Numbered from the stretch's first letter, positions 15,518 through 23,305 are shown. The stretch: DNA of 30,243 nt from Kiritimatiellia bacterium (GCA_016295275.1 JAEDLN010000006.1:1-30243); one strand, 5' to 3'. Translations and numbers: made by a program. The notes: generated by a model from the letters alone, not told the origin.

Positions 15518-16030
15518 ATGATACGAACAAGAAAAAAGATCCATACGGAAAGCCTTTTTCTGGCGATAGCGATGTTCTTGCTGCCGTCGGGCGAGGCTCT
15601 TGCGCAAAGCCAAACGTTTCCCGTCGGGTTGTCCGGTCAAATTGTCACGAATCTCCGTTTTCCCATTCACAAGCATTCCAATGGGCTTGTCAAGGACACG
15701 CTTTTTGCCGAGCGGGCCTCGATTGACACGAATGGCGTGATTCATGCGGAAGGGAAGATCACGCTCACCTCCTATGATTCCAAAGGCAACAAAATTGCGG
15801 AAGCCGTTGCCGGCGATGCGCGTTGCGATCCCAAAACGGAGATGGTCTTTTGCGAAGGTCCCGTTGTTTTTGCGGCCGAATCGCGAGGTATCACATTGGA
15901 AGGCGAAGATTTAACCATCAATAGTTCGGTCTCTGTCGCACGGCTTGGCAAAAAAGTCGTATTGCGCATTCGACGCGGCGGCAGTATTGTAGAACCTTTA
16001 GAAGAAGAAAGCGCTTTGGAAACCAAATGA
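15518..16030 (+). CDS. lptC: LptC/OstA-like periplasmic LPS export protein
   Basis: 170 residues from the ATG at 15518; a TTG at 15482 is a weaker alternative. An N-terminal anchor or signal (SLFLAIAMFLLPSGEALAQ) precedes a beta-rich domain that reads like the LptA/LptC jellyroll: GVIHAEGKITLTSYDSKG, then a FCEGPVVF-type turn and GITLEGEDLTINSS. Such proteins pass LPS from the inner-membrane transporter to the periplasmic bridge. The stop overlaps the lptA start (ATGA). The position between kdsA and lptA supports the lptC assignment more than sequence alone does; a second LptA-like protein is the alternative. The stretch after kdsA has no clear promoter. Confidence 0.75.
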   Translation: MIRTRKKIHTESLFLAIAMFLLPSGEALAQSQTFPVGLSGQIVTNLRFPIHKHSNGLVKDTLFAERASIDTNGVIHAEGKITLTSYDSKGNKIAEAVAGDARCDPKTEMVFCEGPVVFAAESRGITLEGEDLTINSSVSVARLGKKVVLRIRRGGSIVEPLEEESALETK

Positions 16031-16551
16031 AAAAAGCATTTATAACGACCCTTTCCGTTCTTGTCTTTGCGACCCATGGTCTTGCGGCCGGCGAACCTTT
16101 CCAGCTTGGAAAAGGCTCGCTTGGAAAAGGCACGACCGTCATTACGGCGAGCGCGATGGAGTTCGACTACAACTCTTGGCTGGCCATTTTCGAATCGACG
16201 CCCGGTTCGACGGAGCAGGTTGTTGTGACCGATCCGGAATTCATCCTCAAGGCGAACCGCATGATTATCCGGTTTGAAGGGACGAACGATGTCCAGCGTG
16301 TCGATTGCATTGGAAACGTGGATATGACGCGCGAGGATTTGCGTGCGCGTTGCGGACATGCTATCTTTACGCGTGAAGACGGGCGTGTCCTGCTTCAAGA
16401 GTCTCCCGTTGTCATGAAAGGGGAGCAGAAGATTGCCGGAGAGCAGATCTGCATTTGGCTCAACGACAAACGCGTTCAAGTCATGAATGGCGTTAGGGTC
16501 GAGGCTCATACGGACGAAGCCAAGAAAGATCTCGGTTCCGAACGGCGCTAG
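16027..16551 (+). CDS. lptA: LPS transport periplasmic protein LptA (OstA-like)
   Basis: 174 residues with a signal peptide (MKKAFITTLSVLVFATHGLAAG) and an OstA-type beta-jellyroll: TVITASAMEFDYNSWLAIFE, FILKANRMIIRFEG, VDCIGNVDMTRED, and ICIWLNDKRVQVMNG near the end. This is the repeated strand pattern that forms the hydrophobic groove carrying LPS across the periplasm. It is translationally coupled to the upstream gene by a 4-base ATGA overlap and sits 15 bases before lptB. The outer-membrane partner LptD and the permeases LptF/G are not in the window. Confidence 0.87.
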   Translation: MKKAFITTLSVLVFATHGLAAGEPFQLGKGSLGKGTTVITASAMEFDYNSWLAIFESTPGSTEQVVVTDPEFILKANRMIIRFEGTNDVQRVDCIGNVDMTREDLRARCGHAIFTREDGRVLLQESPVVMKGEQKIAGEQICIWLNDKRVQVMNGVRVEAHTDEAKKDLGSERR

Positions 16552-16566
16552 GAGTTTTTGCTGAAG

Positions 16567-17334
16567 ATGCCAACCAAGAACGAAACAGAATCAGAAGCGG
16601 TCATTCCGACTCGCCACACTTTGGAATCGGCTAACCTTGTCAAGAGTTACAAAGGGCGGACGGTTGTCAAAGGCGTTTCCATTTACATTGACAAAGGGGA
16701 GATTGTCGGGCTTTTGGGACCGAATGGGGCCGGCAAGACCACCTCTTTCTACATGTTGCTTGGTTTGGTTCATCCGGACAGCGGCCGCATTTGGTTTGAC
16801 GGAGAAGACGTCACGCATTTTCCGGTCTACAAGCGTGCGCGTGCCGGCTTAGGCTATTTGGCGCAGGAGCCGTCCATTTTCCGCAAGCTTTCGGTTGAAA
16901 AGAACATTCAGGCGATTTTGGAGACGACGCGCCTTTCCCGCAAAGAGCGCCGCACGCGGCTGGAGCAGCTTTTGGAGCGGTTTGACTTGGCGAAAGTCCG
17001 CAAGCAGGATGCGCTCACGCTTTCCGGCGGCGAGCGTCGCAAATTGGAGATTGCCCGTGCGCTGGTTCGCGACCCCAAGATTCTCATGTTGGACGAGCCG
17101 TTTGCGGGCGTCGACCCTGTAGCGGTTCATGAGATTCAGGAAGTTGTCGAGCAGCTTCGTGCCGATGGCTTCGGCATTCTGATCACCGACCACAATGCAA
17201 GAGAGACCTTGCGCATTGTCGACAGAGCGTATATGCTATTTGACGGGGTGGTCTACGCCGAGGGGAAGGTCGACGATTTGATTAGCAACCCGGGCGTCAG
17301 AAGCCGCTATCTGACCGATGATTTCACCATGTAA
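16567..17334 (+). CDS. lptB: LPS export ABC transporter ATPase LptB
   Basis: 255 residues from the ATG at 16567; a TTG at 16558 is a second option. Walker A GPNGAGKTT (51-59), Q-loop Gln100, signature LSGGE (152-156), Walker B ILMLDEP (172-178) and H-loop His209 are all present. GYLAQEPSIFRKLSVEKNI and ITDHNARETLRIVDRAYML are diagnostic of LptB rather than other ABC proteins. It powers extraction of LPS from the inner membrane with LptF/G, which are encoded elsewhere. The first 17 or so residues are a short extension. Followed by hpf after 51 bases that contain a small hairpin. Confidence 0.96.
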   Translation: MPTKNETESEAVIPTRHTLESANLVKSYKGRTVVKGVSIYIDKGEIVGLLGPNGAGKTTSFYMLLGLVHPDSGRIWFDGEDVTHFPVYKRARAGLGYLAQEPSIFRKLSVEKNIQAILETTRLSRKERRTRLEQLLERFDLAKVRKQDALTLSGGERRKLEIARALVRDPKILMLDEPFAGVDPVAVHEIQEVVEQLRADGFGILITDHNARETLRIVDRAYMLFDGVVYAEGKVDDLISNPGVRSRYLTDDFTM

Positions 17335-17340
17335 TTTCAC

Positions 17341-17359
17341 GCAACCGACTTCCGGTTGC
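17341..17359 (+). promoter_or_regulatory. Hairpin between lptB and hpf
   Basis: GCAACCG (17341-17347), loop ACTTC, CGGTTGC (17353-17359). It lacks a T-run, so a terminator is unlikely. It could be an RNA processing or stability element that lets hpf be expressed at a different level from lptB. Confidence 0.4.
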
Positions 17360-17385
17360 CTAATTCCAACAAAAGGAGGCTACTT

Positions 17386-17682
17386 ATGCCGATTGATATT
17401 ACCGTACGCCATATCACCTTGAACGATTCTGTACAAGTCCAAGCGCGCGAAATGGCCGCAAAGTTGGTCGAGACTTATCCGGCGATCGAATATGTCCACA
17501 TTGTTTTCGATGGCGAAGCCAATCAATACAGTGTTTCGATGACTGCCCAGGGCGGTCAGGCGACCAATGTCGAAGCCGGTGCCAAGGGGAGCGATGCCAT
17601 TGGCGCTCTTCGCGAGTTGTTCGCCACGGCGGACGCCAAGCTCCGTCGTGCTGCGCAGAAGCGTCAGGAAGTTCGCAAATAA
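17386..17682 (+). CDS. hpf: Ribosome hibernation promoting factor (short HPF/YfiA type)
   Basis: 98 residues, the length of short HPF. It starts PIDITVRHITLNDSVQVQAREMAAKL and carries IEYVHIVFDGEANQY, the beta-alpha-beta fold that binds the 30S decoding centre and stores ribosomes as inactive dimers when growth slows. An excellent AGGAGG ribosome site at 17374-17379 fixes the ATG at 17386. It lacks the C-terminal dimerisation domain of long HPF. In enterobacteria hpf also follows lptB (with rpoN between), so this is a conserved neighbourhood. Confidence 0.93.
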   Translation: MPIDITVRHITLNDSVQVQAREMAAKLVETYPAIEYVHIVFDGEANQYSVSMTAQGGQATNVEAGAKGSDAIGALRELFATADAKLRRAAQKRQEVRK

Positions 17683-17703
17683 GTCAATCAGGAGTTTCGC
17701 CCC

Positions 17704-17979
17704 GTGACCATCGTCAAAGAGCTTACGCTCATCAACAAGTACGGAATGCACATTCGCCCGGCGACTGCACTTGCCGTTGTCTGTCAAAAATATAACAGCG
17801 ACATCAAGGTGGAAAATGCCGGCAATTCCGTTTCCGGCAAAAGTGTTTTGGCCCTCATGACGCTCGAGGCGCCTGTCGGAACCGTTCTGACCTTCACGGC
17901 AACGGGAGACGACGCCGATTTGGCGCTTGCCGAAATTGAGGAGTTGATCGCCAATCACTTTGGGATTGCGGACGAATAA
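17704..17979 (+). CDS. HPr-family phosphocarrier (NPr-like)
   Basis: 91 residues from a GTG start with AGGAG about 9 bases upstream. The phosphorylated His16 lies in YGMHIRPA, and Ser47 in SGKSVLALMTL matches the regulatory serine site recognised by HPr kinase in other bacteria. HPr receives phosphate from Enzyme I. Being last in an lpt-hpf operon, this copy is more likely a nitrogen-type (NPr) regulator than a sugar-uptake component, but that is inference; no EI or EII gene is nearby. It ends 20 bases before a strong terminator. Confidence 0.92.
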   Translation: MTIVKELTLINKYGMHIRPATALAVVCQKYNSDIKVENAGNSVSGKSVLALMTLEAPVGTVLTFTATGDDADLALAEIEELIANHFGIADE

Positions 17980-17999
17980 CTCCGTAACGATCTATCAAC

Positions 18000-18036
18000 A
18001 CCGGCGGCGAAGTCGTCTGTTTCGCCGCCGGTTTTC
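18000..18036 (+). terminator. Strong intrinsic terminator after the kds-lpt-hpf-npr operon
   Basis: A 12-bp stem ACCGGCGGCGAA/TTCGCCGCCGGT (18000-18011 and 18021-18032) with a 9-base loop, followed by TTTTC. Confidence 0.88.
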
Positions 18037-18054
18037 TCGCATTTTCGATTTTTC

Positions 18055-18372
18055 ATGAAAGTCCGTACCTTATCGTTTCTTTTTCTCGCGGCGACTTGTT
18101 GTCTAGCGGGATGTACGACGCAGATTAATGTCCAAACGGATCCCGGCGGAGCGAAGATCCGTTATCGCGGGGAAGGCCGTGCGGCCTTCCGTTGGAAAGA
18201 CGCGCCGACCTTGGGCGAGGCCCGTTTTCCCGTTCGCTATGGTCGCGTCAGTCTGTATGCTCTTTGGCCTGACGGTGTCCGTTCCGAAACGGTGACGATT
18301 CCTCTCTCCATGCGGCGGAAGGAAGAAAACGTCAAGCTGACCCGTCTGGACGCCGTGAAAACGGCTCCGTAA
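18055..18372 (+). CDS. Small lipoprotein, unknown function
   Basis: 105 residues. The signal peptide ends LAGC with lipidated Cys20, followed by a small beta-rich domain (INVQTDPGGAKIRY) that resembles a PEGA-type repeat, often found in surface-associated proteins. The sequence gives no catalytic hint. There is no visible ribosome site, and it begins 19 bases after the operon terminator, so transcription may depend on a promoter I could not find or on read-through. A short hairpin with a T-run follows. Confidence 0.8.
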   Translation: MKVRTLSFLFLAATCCLAGCTTQINVQTDPGGAKIRYRGEGRAAFRWKDAPTLGEARFPVRYGRVSLYALWPDGVRSETVTIPLSMRRKEENVKLTRLDAVKTAP

Positions 18373-18389
18373 CCGGATTGCCGGTTTTT
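18371..18389 (+). terminator. Short hairpin terminator candidate
   Basis: AACCGG (18371-18376), loop ATTG, CCGGTT (18381-18386), then TTT. A small but well-formed stem between the lipoprotein and the acyltransferase. Confidence 0.5.
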
Positions 18390-18417
18390 GGCGTTTTTCT
18401 CTTTTCGTTTTCAGGCG

Positions 18418-19395
18418 ATGCGCATTCTTCTGCTTGATTACCTGGAATATCTTCCGATGCGGGCGGCAACGGCTCTTGTCGATGCGTTGCCTGTACGGGC
18501 GGCGCTTTCTGCCGCTCGCGGCATCGGGCGGTTATCGTGGCATTTGCTTCGGAAGCGGCGTCGTACGGCGATTCGGAACGTAATGCTGTCCGGCATTACG
18601 ACAGATCCTGCGGAAGCCGTCCGGATTGCCCGTGCTTCCTTCGAGAGTTTTGCGATGCTTTCGGTGGAATCTCTGAAAGCGATGAAGGTTTTGACGCCCG
18701 ACACGGTAAACGAGCATGTGACCTTTTCGTTGCCGCCGGCCACGCAAGCGCTCATCGACAAAGCTGGTCAACCGGTCATTTTCGCCTCTGCGCATCTTGG
18801 CAATTGGGAAATCAGCGGGCACCTCATTTCGTTTTCGAAGCCGCTTGTCGCCGTTGCCCGCACGTTGGACAATCCTTTTGCGCAACGTTTTCTCGCCAAG
18901 CGGAATCCGCGTCGGCGGATTGAGATTGTCGCCAAGCACAGTCGGGACCGGCTGGCGCTTTTGCGGCCTCTTCGTTCGGGCAAATTTTTGGGTTTGATTT
19001 GCGACCAGCATGCGGCCAGCAATGGCGTCGAGGTATCCTTTTTCGGGCGACCGGCCCAAACGGTCACCTCTCCGGCCCGCATGCATTTGGCTACGGGCGT
19101 TCCCATTGTATTTGGCGTCTGTTTCCGGACGGGGCCGATGCAGTTCGAGATGGCGGCATCGGAACCGCTTTCGATTGAACCTACGGGCGATCGGGAAGCG
19201 GACATCCGCGCGATTACGCAACGCATTTGCGACATTACGGAGCGCTTCATCCTCCGGCATCCGGAGCAGTATCTTTGGGCGCACAGGCGTTGGCGCGGAA
19301 AGGCAGCCGACCCCTCGATTCCGACGTCCTTCTTCGCACAAGAAGCCCATTCCGTTGGTTCGCCAACAACGACTTCTCCATCTACTTCTACCTGA
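18418..19395 (+). CDS. LpxL/HtrB-type lipid A (lauroyl) acyltransferase
   Basis: 325 residues from the ATG at 18418; a TTG at 18388 would add ten residues. The HX4E catalytic motif is His126-Leu-Gly-Asn-Trp-Glu131 in FASAHLGNWEISG, the signature of the LpxL/LpxM family, which adds secondary acyl chains to Kdo-lipid A at the inner membrane. RRTAIRNVMLSG near residue 50 and LICDQHAASNGVEVSFFG fit the family. The C-terminus ends in a low-complexity Ser/Thr/Pro tail. It follows the LPS operon closely, as expected for lipid A maturation, and runs into the next gene with a 15-base gap. Exact acyl chain and position are unknown. Confidence 0.88.
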   Translation: MRILLLDYLEYLPMRAATALVDALPVRAALSAARGIGRLSWHLLRKRRRTAIRNVMLSGITTDPAEAVRIARASFESFAMLSVESLKAMKVLTPDTVNEHVTFSLPPATQALIDKAGQPVIFASAHLGNWEISGHLISFSKPLVAVARTLDNPFAQRFLAKRNPRRRIEIVAKHSRDRLALLRPLRSGKFLGLICDQHAASNGVEVSFFGRPAQTVTSPARMHLATGVPIVFGVCFRTGPMQFEMAASEPLSIEPTGDREADIRAITQRICDITERFILRHPEQYLWAHRRWRGKAADPSIPTSFFAQEAHSVGSPTTTSPSTST

Positions 19396-19410
19396 TCGCG
19401 AGGGAGAGCC

Positions 19411-20523
19411 TTGCACAACGCTACAGTTATGGAATCCTACGCAGTTATCTTAGCCGGTGGTCGCGGCGAACGTTTTTGGCCTGTCGGCCGCGTATCCCGC
19501 CCCAAGCAGTTTGTTTCCCTTTTTGGAGGAAAGCCCTTGATTCGCCATGCCGTCGATCGGTTGGAAGGGCTGATTCCGTTGGAACGGATTTTGGTTGTGA
19601 CGAATCGCGATTTGGTCCAAGCGACAAGTGAAGCGCTCCCCCATCTTCCGAAGGAGAACATTTTAGGCGAACCGCAGGGGCGTGATACGGCGGCCGCTTG
19701 TGCCTTGGCGACGGCGTGGGTGCAATCGAAGGGCGGGGAGGACGCCTGCATGTGCATCTTGACGGCGGATCATTTGATTGCCGATGCTCCCGCGTTCCGG
19801 AAGACGCTTGGCAATGCGCTTGAGATGGTTGCCCGGCGTCCTGTCTTGAGCGTCATTGGCATCAAGCCGACGTATGCGGCTACCGGATACGGCTACGTCA
19901 AGGTTCGCGGCGTCCTTCGCGGAAACGATTTGCCGAAGGGCTTCCGCACGGTGGAGCGTTTTGTGGAGAAGCCGAATCTCGGAACAGCCGCCACCTACTT
20001 GGAGTCCGGCAATTATTGGTGGAATTCCGGCATGTTTGTCTGGCAGGTTCGTCGTTTTCGCGAAGCCCTTTCCAAGTTTTGTCCGGCGTTGGATGCGTTG
20101 TCGGAGAAACTGGTGCCGCTTTTCGGGACGGCGTCCTTTGAAGGGACGTTGGAGAAGTGGTATGGCGGGCTGGAGAAGATTTCGGTCGATTACGCCGTTA
20201 TGGAAAAGGCCTCCAATCTCGTTGGAATCCGGGGCGACTTTGGTTGGGACGATGTCGGAACTTGGGTCTGTGCGGGGACGCATTTCAAGAAAGATCCGGA
20301 CGGGAATGCCATTCACGGGTTGGTGCGTTCGCTTGTCGCCTCCGGCAACACGGTCGTCAACAGCCAAGAAGGACACCTGATCGCATTGATGGGCATACAG
20401 GATCTTGTGGTTGTCCATACGGAAGATGCGACGCTGGTCTGTTCGAAAGAGTCGGCGGACGGGTTGAAGGCTCTGGTAAAGGAAATCGGAAAAGAGCCGG
20501 AGCTCGAGTCGTTTATCCGGTAG
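19411..20523 (+). CDS. manC: Mannose-1-phosphate guanylyltransferase
   Basis: 370 residues. It makes GDP-mannose from GTP and mannose-1-phosphate for glycans. Features: AVILAGGRGERFWP nucleotide loop (11-24), RPKQF, EPQGRDTAAACALA, FVEKPN and NSGMFVW, all conserved in this family. It is the short form without a fused phosphomannose isomerase domain. A TTG at 19411 has a strong GAGGGAG site just upstream, so it is chosen over the ATG at 19429, which has no such site; the difference is six residues. It lies in the same tight run as the acyltransferase and rnhB, so GDP-mannose probably feeds an envelope polysaccharide. Confidence 0.93.
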   Translation: MHNATVMESYAVILAGGRGERFWPVGRVSRPKQFVSLFGGKPLIRHAVDRLEGLIPLERILVVTNRDLVQATSEALPHLPKENILGEPQGRDTAAACALATAWVQSKGGEDACMCILTADHLIADAPAFRKTLGNALEMVARRPVLSVIGIKPTYAATGYGYVKVRGVLRGNDLPKGFRTVERFVEKPNLGTAATYLESGNYWWNSGMFVWQVRRFREALSKFCPALDALSEKLVPLFGTASFEGTLEKWYGGLEKISVDYAVMEKASNLVGIRGDFGWDDVGTWVCAGTHFKKDPDGNAIHGLVRSLVASGNTVVNSQEGHLIALMGIQDLVVVHTEDATLVCSKESADGLKALVKEIGKEPELESFIR

Positions 20524-20547
20524 CGGATTTTGGGATATGGTGGAAAC

Positions 20548-21297
20548 GTGAAGCGGAAAGCGGGCGAAGCATTTGTGGGGACTGCGGTCGAGTTTGCCGG
20601 TGCGATTTCGCGCCGCGGCTGTGCAGGGAAGGCGAAACCCCTTCCTGCGACCGCGCCGCTGGAGCGGGAAGAAGCCTACTGGACGAATGCACCGGGTGCG
20701 TCATTGGCAGGGGTTGACGAAGCGGGGCGCGGACCTTTGGCGGGACCTGTTGTCGCCGGGGCGGTCACGATGTCGCCGGAGCGTGCGCGAGCATTGCATG
20801 ACGGCGAGCTTGCGGGATTGAATGACAGCAAAAAGCTTACGGAGGCGGAGCGGGAGCGGTTTTTCGAGGTATTGACGCACGATTCTTCGGTTGGCTGGGC
20901 GGTTGGGGTCGCGACGGCAAAAGAGATCGACTTTTACAACATACTAAGGGCAACGCACATTGCGATGCGTCGTGCGCTTGAAGCATTGCCGGGCGGGCTT
21001 CCGTCCTTTGCCTTTGTGGACGGGCTTCCCGTAAAAGGGATTCCGATTCCGCATGAAGCGATTGTCAAAGGGGATTCGCGTTCCTTTTTGATTGCTGCGG
21101 CGAGCATTCTTGCCAAAGTTACGCGAGATCGGTATCTTTTGAAGATGGAAACCCGGTTTCCCGGCTATGGCTTTGCCGTTCACAAAGGCTATCCGACGGC
21201 TGCCCATTTAGAAGCGCTTCGGAAGCTAGGCCCGTGTGAGGAGCACCGCCGCACGTTCGGACCGGTTTCCGCCGTTCTCAATCCGCCCATGCTTTGA
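20548..21297 (+). CDS. rnhB: Ribonuclease HII
   Basis: 249 residues from a GTG at 20548; a TTG at 20530 is possible. It cleaves the RNA strand of RNA-DNA hybrids and removes single ribonucleotides. The four metal-binding acids are present: Asp57-Glu58 (GVDEAGRGPLAGP), Asp158 (VDG) and Asp176 (VKGDSRS), with AASILAKVTRDRY and HKGYPT following. An N-terminal extension of about 50 residues, basic and not family-like, precedes the catalytic core. A shorter start was not found in frame. 24 bases after manC, probably co-transcribed. Confidence 0.94.
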   Translation: MKRKAGEAFVGTAVEFAGAISRRGCAGKAKPLPATAPLEREEAYWTNAPGASLAGVDEAGRGPLAGPVVAGAVTMSPERARALHDGELAGLNDSKKLTEAERERFFEVLTHDSSVGWAVGVATAKEIDFYNILRATHIAMRRALEALPGGLPSFAFVDGLPVKGIPIPHEAIVKGDSRSFLIAAASILAKVTRDRYLLKMETRFPGYGFAVHKGYPTAAHLEALRKLGPCEEHRRTFGPVSAVLNPPML

Positions 21298-21405
21298 CCG
21301 GGGATGGCACGAGGCGCGATTCACGCCATCGGTTTGAAAGGTGCTTTCGTCAGCCATCTGCATTCTTATTTTTGTTTTGAGGTGGGCAAAAGGGAAATTT
21401 TCGAC

Positions 21406-22407
21406 ATGTCATCCATCAAACAGCAGCTCCGTTCCATGTTCTCGCCGGAGAAACCCAAAATCGGCATTGCCTTTGGCAGTGGCGGTGCACGGGGGTGGGC
21501 GCATATCGGCGTCATACGCGCCTTGAAAGAGTGCGGCATTCAGCCTACATGTCTGTCGGGTTCCAGCATTGGTGCGATAGCCGCTGCGCTTTGGGCCGAG
21601 GATCGTCTGGACGCATTCGAGGAATTGGCCGGCGGAATGAATCCGAAGACGGCGGCGGCTCTGTTTTTGGAGTTCAAGCTCAACCGCGGCGGTTTGTTTT
21701 CGGGCGAGCGGGCGATGCAGACCTTGCGAAAGCTTCTCCCGGTCGAGTCGTTTTCCGAATTGCCGATTCCGTTTGCGGCGGTTGCCACCGATTTGAACGA
21801 CGGGCGTCCCGTTGTTCTGAATACGGGGTACATTCTCGATGCCTTGCGGGCCTCCTTTGCCATCCCGGGCATTTTCGTTCCGGCGGTCACGCCGAAAGGG
21901 CGCGTTCTCATCGACGGCGCGTATTCCAATCCGCTTCCCATGGATGTTGTCCGTGCCATGGGGGCCGATTATGTGATTGCGGTCAACATCGATTCGACAA
22001 TTGCCTGTCCGTATCAAACGGATGTCGTGAGCAAGGTAGAGCAAACGCTGATTCATGCGCAGAATCGCATTTCGGCATTTTTGCGGGAAAACGGATGGTT
22101 CTCCTCCCTGCATCGCAAAACCGACGACGACGGGAAGTGGCGCGGCGGAAAACCCGGAAGGCGGGAGAAGCCGGAATCGAAACCGGCGTCGCTTGGGATG
22201 ATGGATGTCATTTTGCGGGCGATGCGGCTGGCCGAGAATCGTCTGATTCTCGAACAGTTGGCGTTGTCACCGCCCGATTTGCTGATTGAACCGCCTGTCG
22301 GGGACATTGCCACGATGGATTTCTCCCGTTCCGGCGATGCGATACGGGCTGGGTATGAGGCCGCTATGCGTGTTCTCGCCCATGCGAAAATTCCGGGCGA
22401 GCGGTAA
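21406..22407 (+). CDS. Patatin-like phospholipase (RssA/YchK type)
   Basis: 333 residues from the ATG at 21406; an ATG at 21304 gives an unlikely 34-residue extension. It has the oxyanion loop GSGGARGWAHIGV, nucleophile Ser54 in GSSIG, and catalytic Asp170 in DGAYSNPLP, a complete Ser-Asp dyad. RssA-type proteins lie at or near the inner membrane and are presumed lipid acyl hydrolases; substrates are mostly undefined. Residues about 225-265 form a charged Lys/Arg/Gly-rich linker rarely seen in the family, before a helical tail. Likely the last gene of the run from 18418; it ends 6 bases from the convergent TetR gene. Confidence 0.88.
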   Translation: MSSIKQQLRSMFSPEKPKIGIAFGSGGARGWAHIGVIRALKECGIQPTCLSGSSIGAIAAALWAEDRLDAFEELAGGMNPKTAAALFLEFKLNRGGLFSGERAMQTLRKLLPVESFSELPIPFAAVATDLNDGRPVVLNTGYILDALRASFAIPGIFVPAVTPKGRVLIDGAYSNPLPMDVVRAMGADYVIAVNIDSTIACPYQTDVVSKVEQTLIHAQNRISAFLRENGWFSSLHRKTDDDGKWRGGKPGRREKPESKPASLGMMDVILRAMRLAENRLILEQLALSPPDLLIEPPVGDIATMDFSRSGDAIRAGYEAAMRVLAHAKIPGER

Positions 22408-22413
22408 GCGAAA

Positions 22414-23037
22414 TCATTCTTTCCCGACGACAAACAAAGTCATCAGCGTCGTTTGGAGCGCTTCTCCCGTTTCTTCAAGCGATTTTTTACGCTGGCGTTC
22501 CATTTGAAAAACGAAGCTGTGGCAGATTCCCTCGTATGCGATGAACAGACAATCGGCGGTGCATGGGCGGAAGAATCCGGATTCAATTCCTTTTGCGAAG
22601 AAGGCTCGAATCAGATCCCTGTACTCGTCCAATAGTTTTTTCACCTCTTCGGAAGGTCTCTGCTGATGGGTGTGCATGTGTTCCATCATCATGTGCAAGA
22701 AGGCTCCGTGCCGGGCATGGTGGGATATCCATGCGCGGATGATGGCACGGAAGGCATCCTCTTCCGAGGGAAATCCGGTCCGTATCAAGGCGCGTGCATC
22801 GTCCACGCGTTCTTGTGCGATCCGGAGCATAACGGAACGGCAGAGATCCGCCTTTCCGCTAAAGAAGTTGTAGATGGAACCAACGGAGAATTCGGAGCGT
22901 TGTGCGATATCGGCGATGGTAGCGCCGTTATATCCCTTTTCGACAAAGACAGCTTCTGCCGCCATCAAAATATCGTGTTTGTGGCGAATATGTTCCCGTT
23001 GGCGTCGGGTTTGCGTATTGTCTGAAACGATTGTCAT
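22414..23037 (-). CDS. TetR/AcrR-family transcriptional regulator
   Basis: 207 residues. The N-terminal helix-turn-helix (about 22-68: ILMAAEAVFVEKGYNGATIA, then SEFSVGSIYNFF) is typical of TetR repressors. The C-terminal part is a helical ligand and dimerisation domain rich in His and Met (HMMMEHMHTHQQ). Its own promoter carries a perfect palindrome at 23053-23070, so autoregulation is likely. No efflux or other obvious target gene is adjacent: upstream lies a divergent LamG-like secreted protein, downstream a convergent phospholipase. The ligand is unknown. Confidence 0.92.
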   Translation of the reverse strand: MTIVSDNTQTRRQREHIRHKHDILMAAEAVFVEKGYNGATIADIAQRSEFSVGSIYNFFSGKADLCRSVMLRIAQERVDDARALIRTGFPSEEDAFRAIIRAWISHHARHGAFLHMMMEHMHTHQQRPSEEVKKLLDEYRDLIRAFFAKGIESGFFRPCTADCLFIAYEGICHSFVFQMERQRKKSLEETGEALQTTLMTLFVVGKE

Positions 23038-23052
23038 TCTGTCGTTTTACCC

Positions 23053-23070
23053 TGATTCAATTTTGAATCA
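23053..23070. promoter_or_regulatory. Perfect palindrome, candidate TetR operator
   Basis: TGATTCAATTTTGAATCA, two 8-bp arms around TT, lies about 16 bases upstream of the TetR start codon and just downstream of its -10 box. A related half-site (AATTCAATT) sits at 23072-23080, overlapping the -10. This placement would let the regulator block its own transcription. Confidence 0.72.
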
Positions 23071-23077
23071 TAATTCA

Positions 23078-23106
23078 ATTATTGTAAGATTGACGCAATT
23101 CGTCAA
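23078..23106 (-). promoter_or_regulatory. Promoter of the TetR gene
   Basis: On the minus strand TTGACG (23101-23106), 17 bases, AATAAT (23078-23083). The predicted start falls at the upstream edge of the palindrome. Confidence 0.6.
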
Positions 23107-23145
23107 GTAGAAGAGATGTTTGGAGCTTGTTATCTGGTTTTCGGA

Positions 23146-23171
23146 GGGGCGGAAGGGGGGAGGGGAGTGGG
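23146..23171 (+). other. G-quadruplex-capable G tract
   Basis: Four G runs (23146-23149, 23155-23160, 23162-23165, 23169-23171) separated by 5, 1 and 3 bases satisfy the G4 pattern. It lies between the TetR promoter and the LamG-gene promoter, on the coding strand of the latter but upstream of its -35. Confidence 0.5.
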
Positions 23172-23200
23172 TAAGAAATTAATTTTCTGAAAATAATAAA

Positions 23201-23250
23201 TTCTTTCATCCGGTATCTATCTTGCTTGATTGAAATAACGATTCTATACT
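23201..23250 (+). promoter_or_regulatory. Promoter P1 with upstream TTCTTTCAT element
   Basis: TTCTTTCAT (23201-23209), -35 TTGCTT (23222-23227), 17-base spacer, -10 TATACT (23245-23250). The upstream element and spacing recur at 27792-27842. It drives the LamG-like gene and probably the deacetylase-xylanase gene behind it. Confidence 0.68.
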
Positions 23251-23305
23251 GAGACGGATAAGCCGAAACTTGTCCCATGTTTTTGAACCACGTCACTTGT
23301 TTCTC

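Noticed and set aside
17341..17359. Terminator between lptB and hpf
   Set aside because: The stem is followed by CTAATTCC, not a T-run, and hpf continues the operon.
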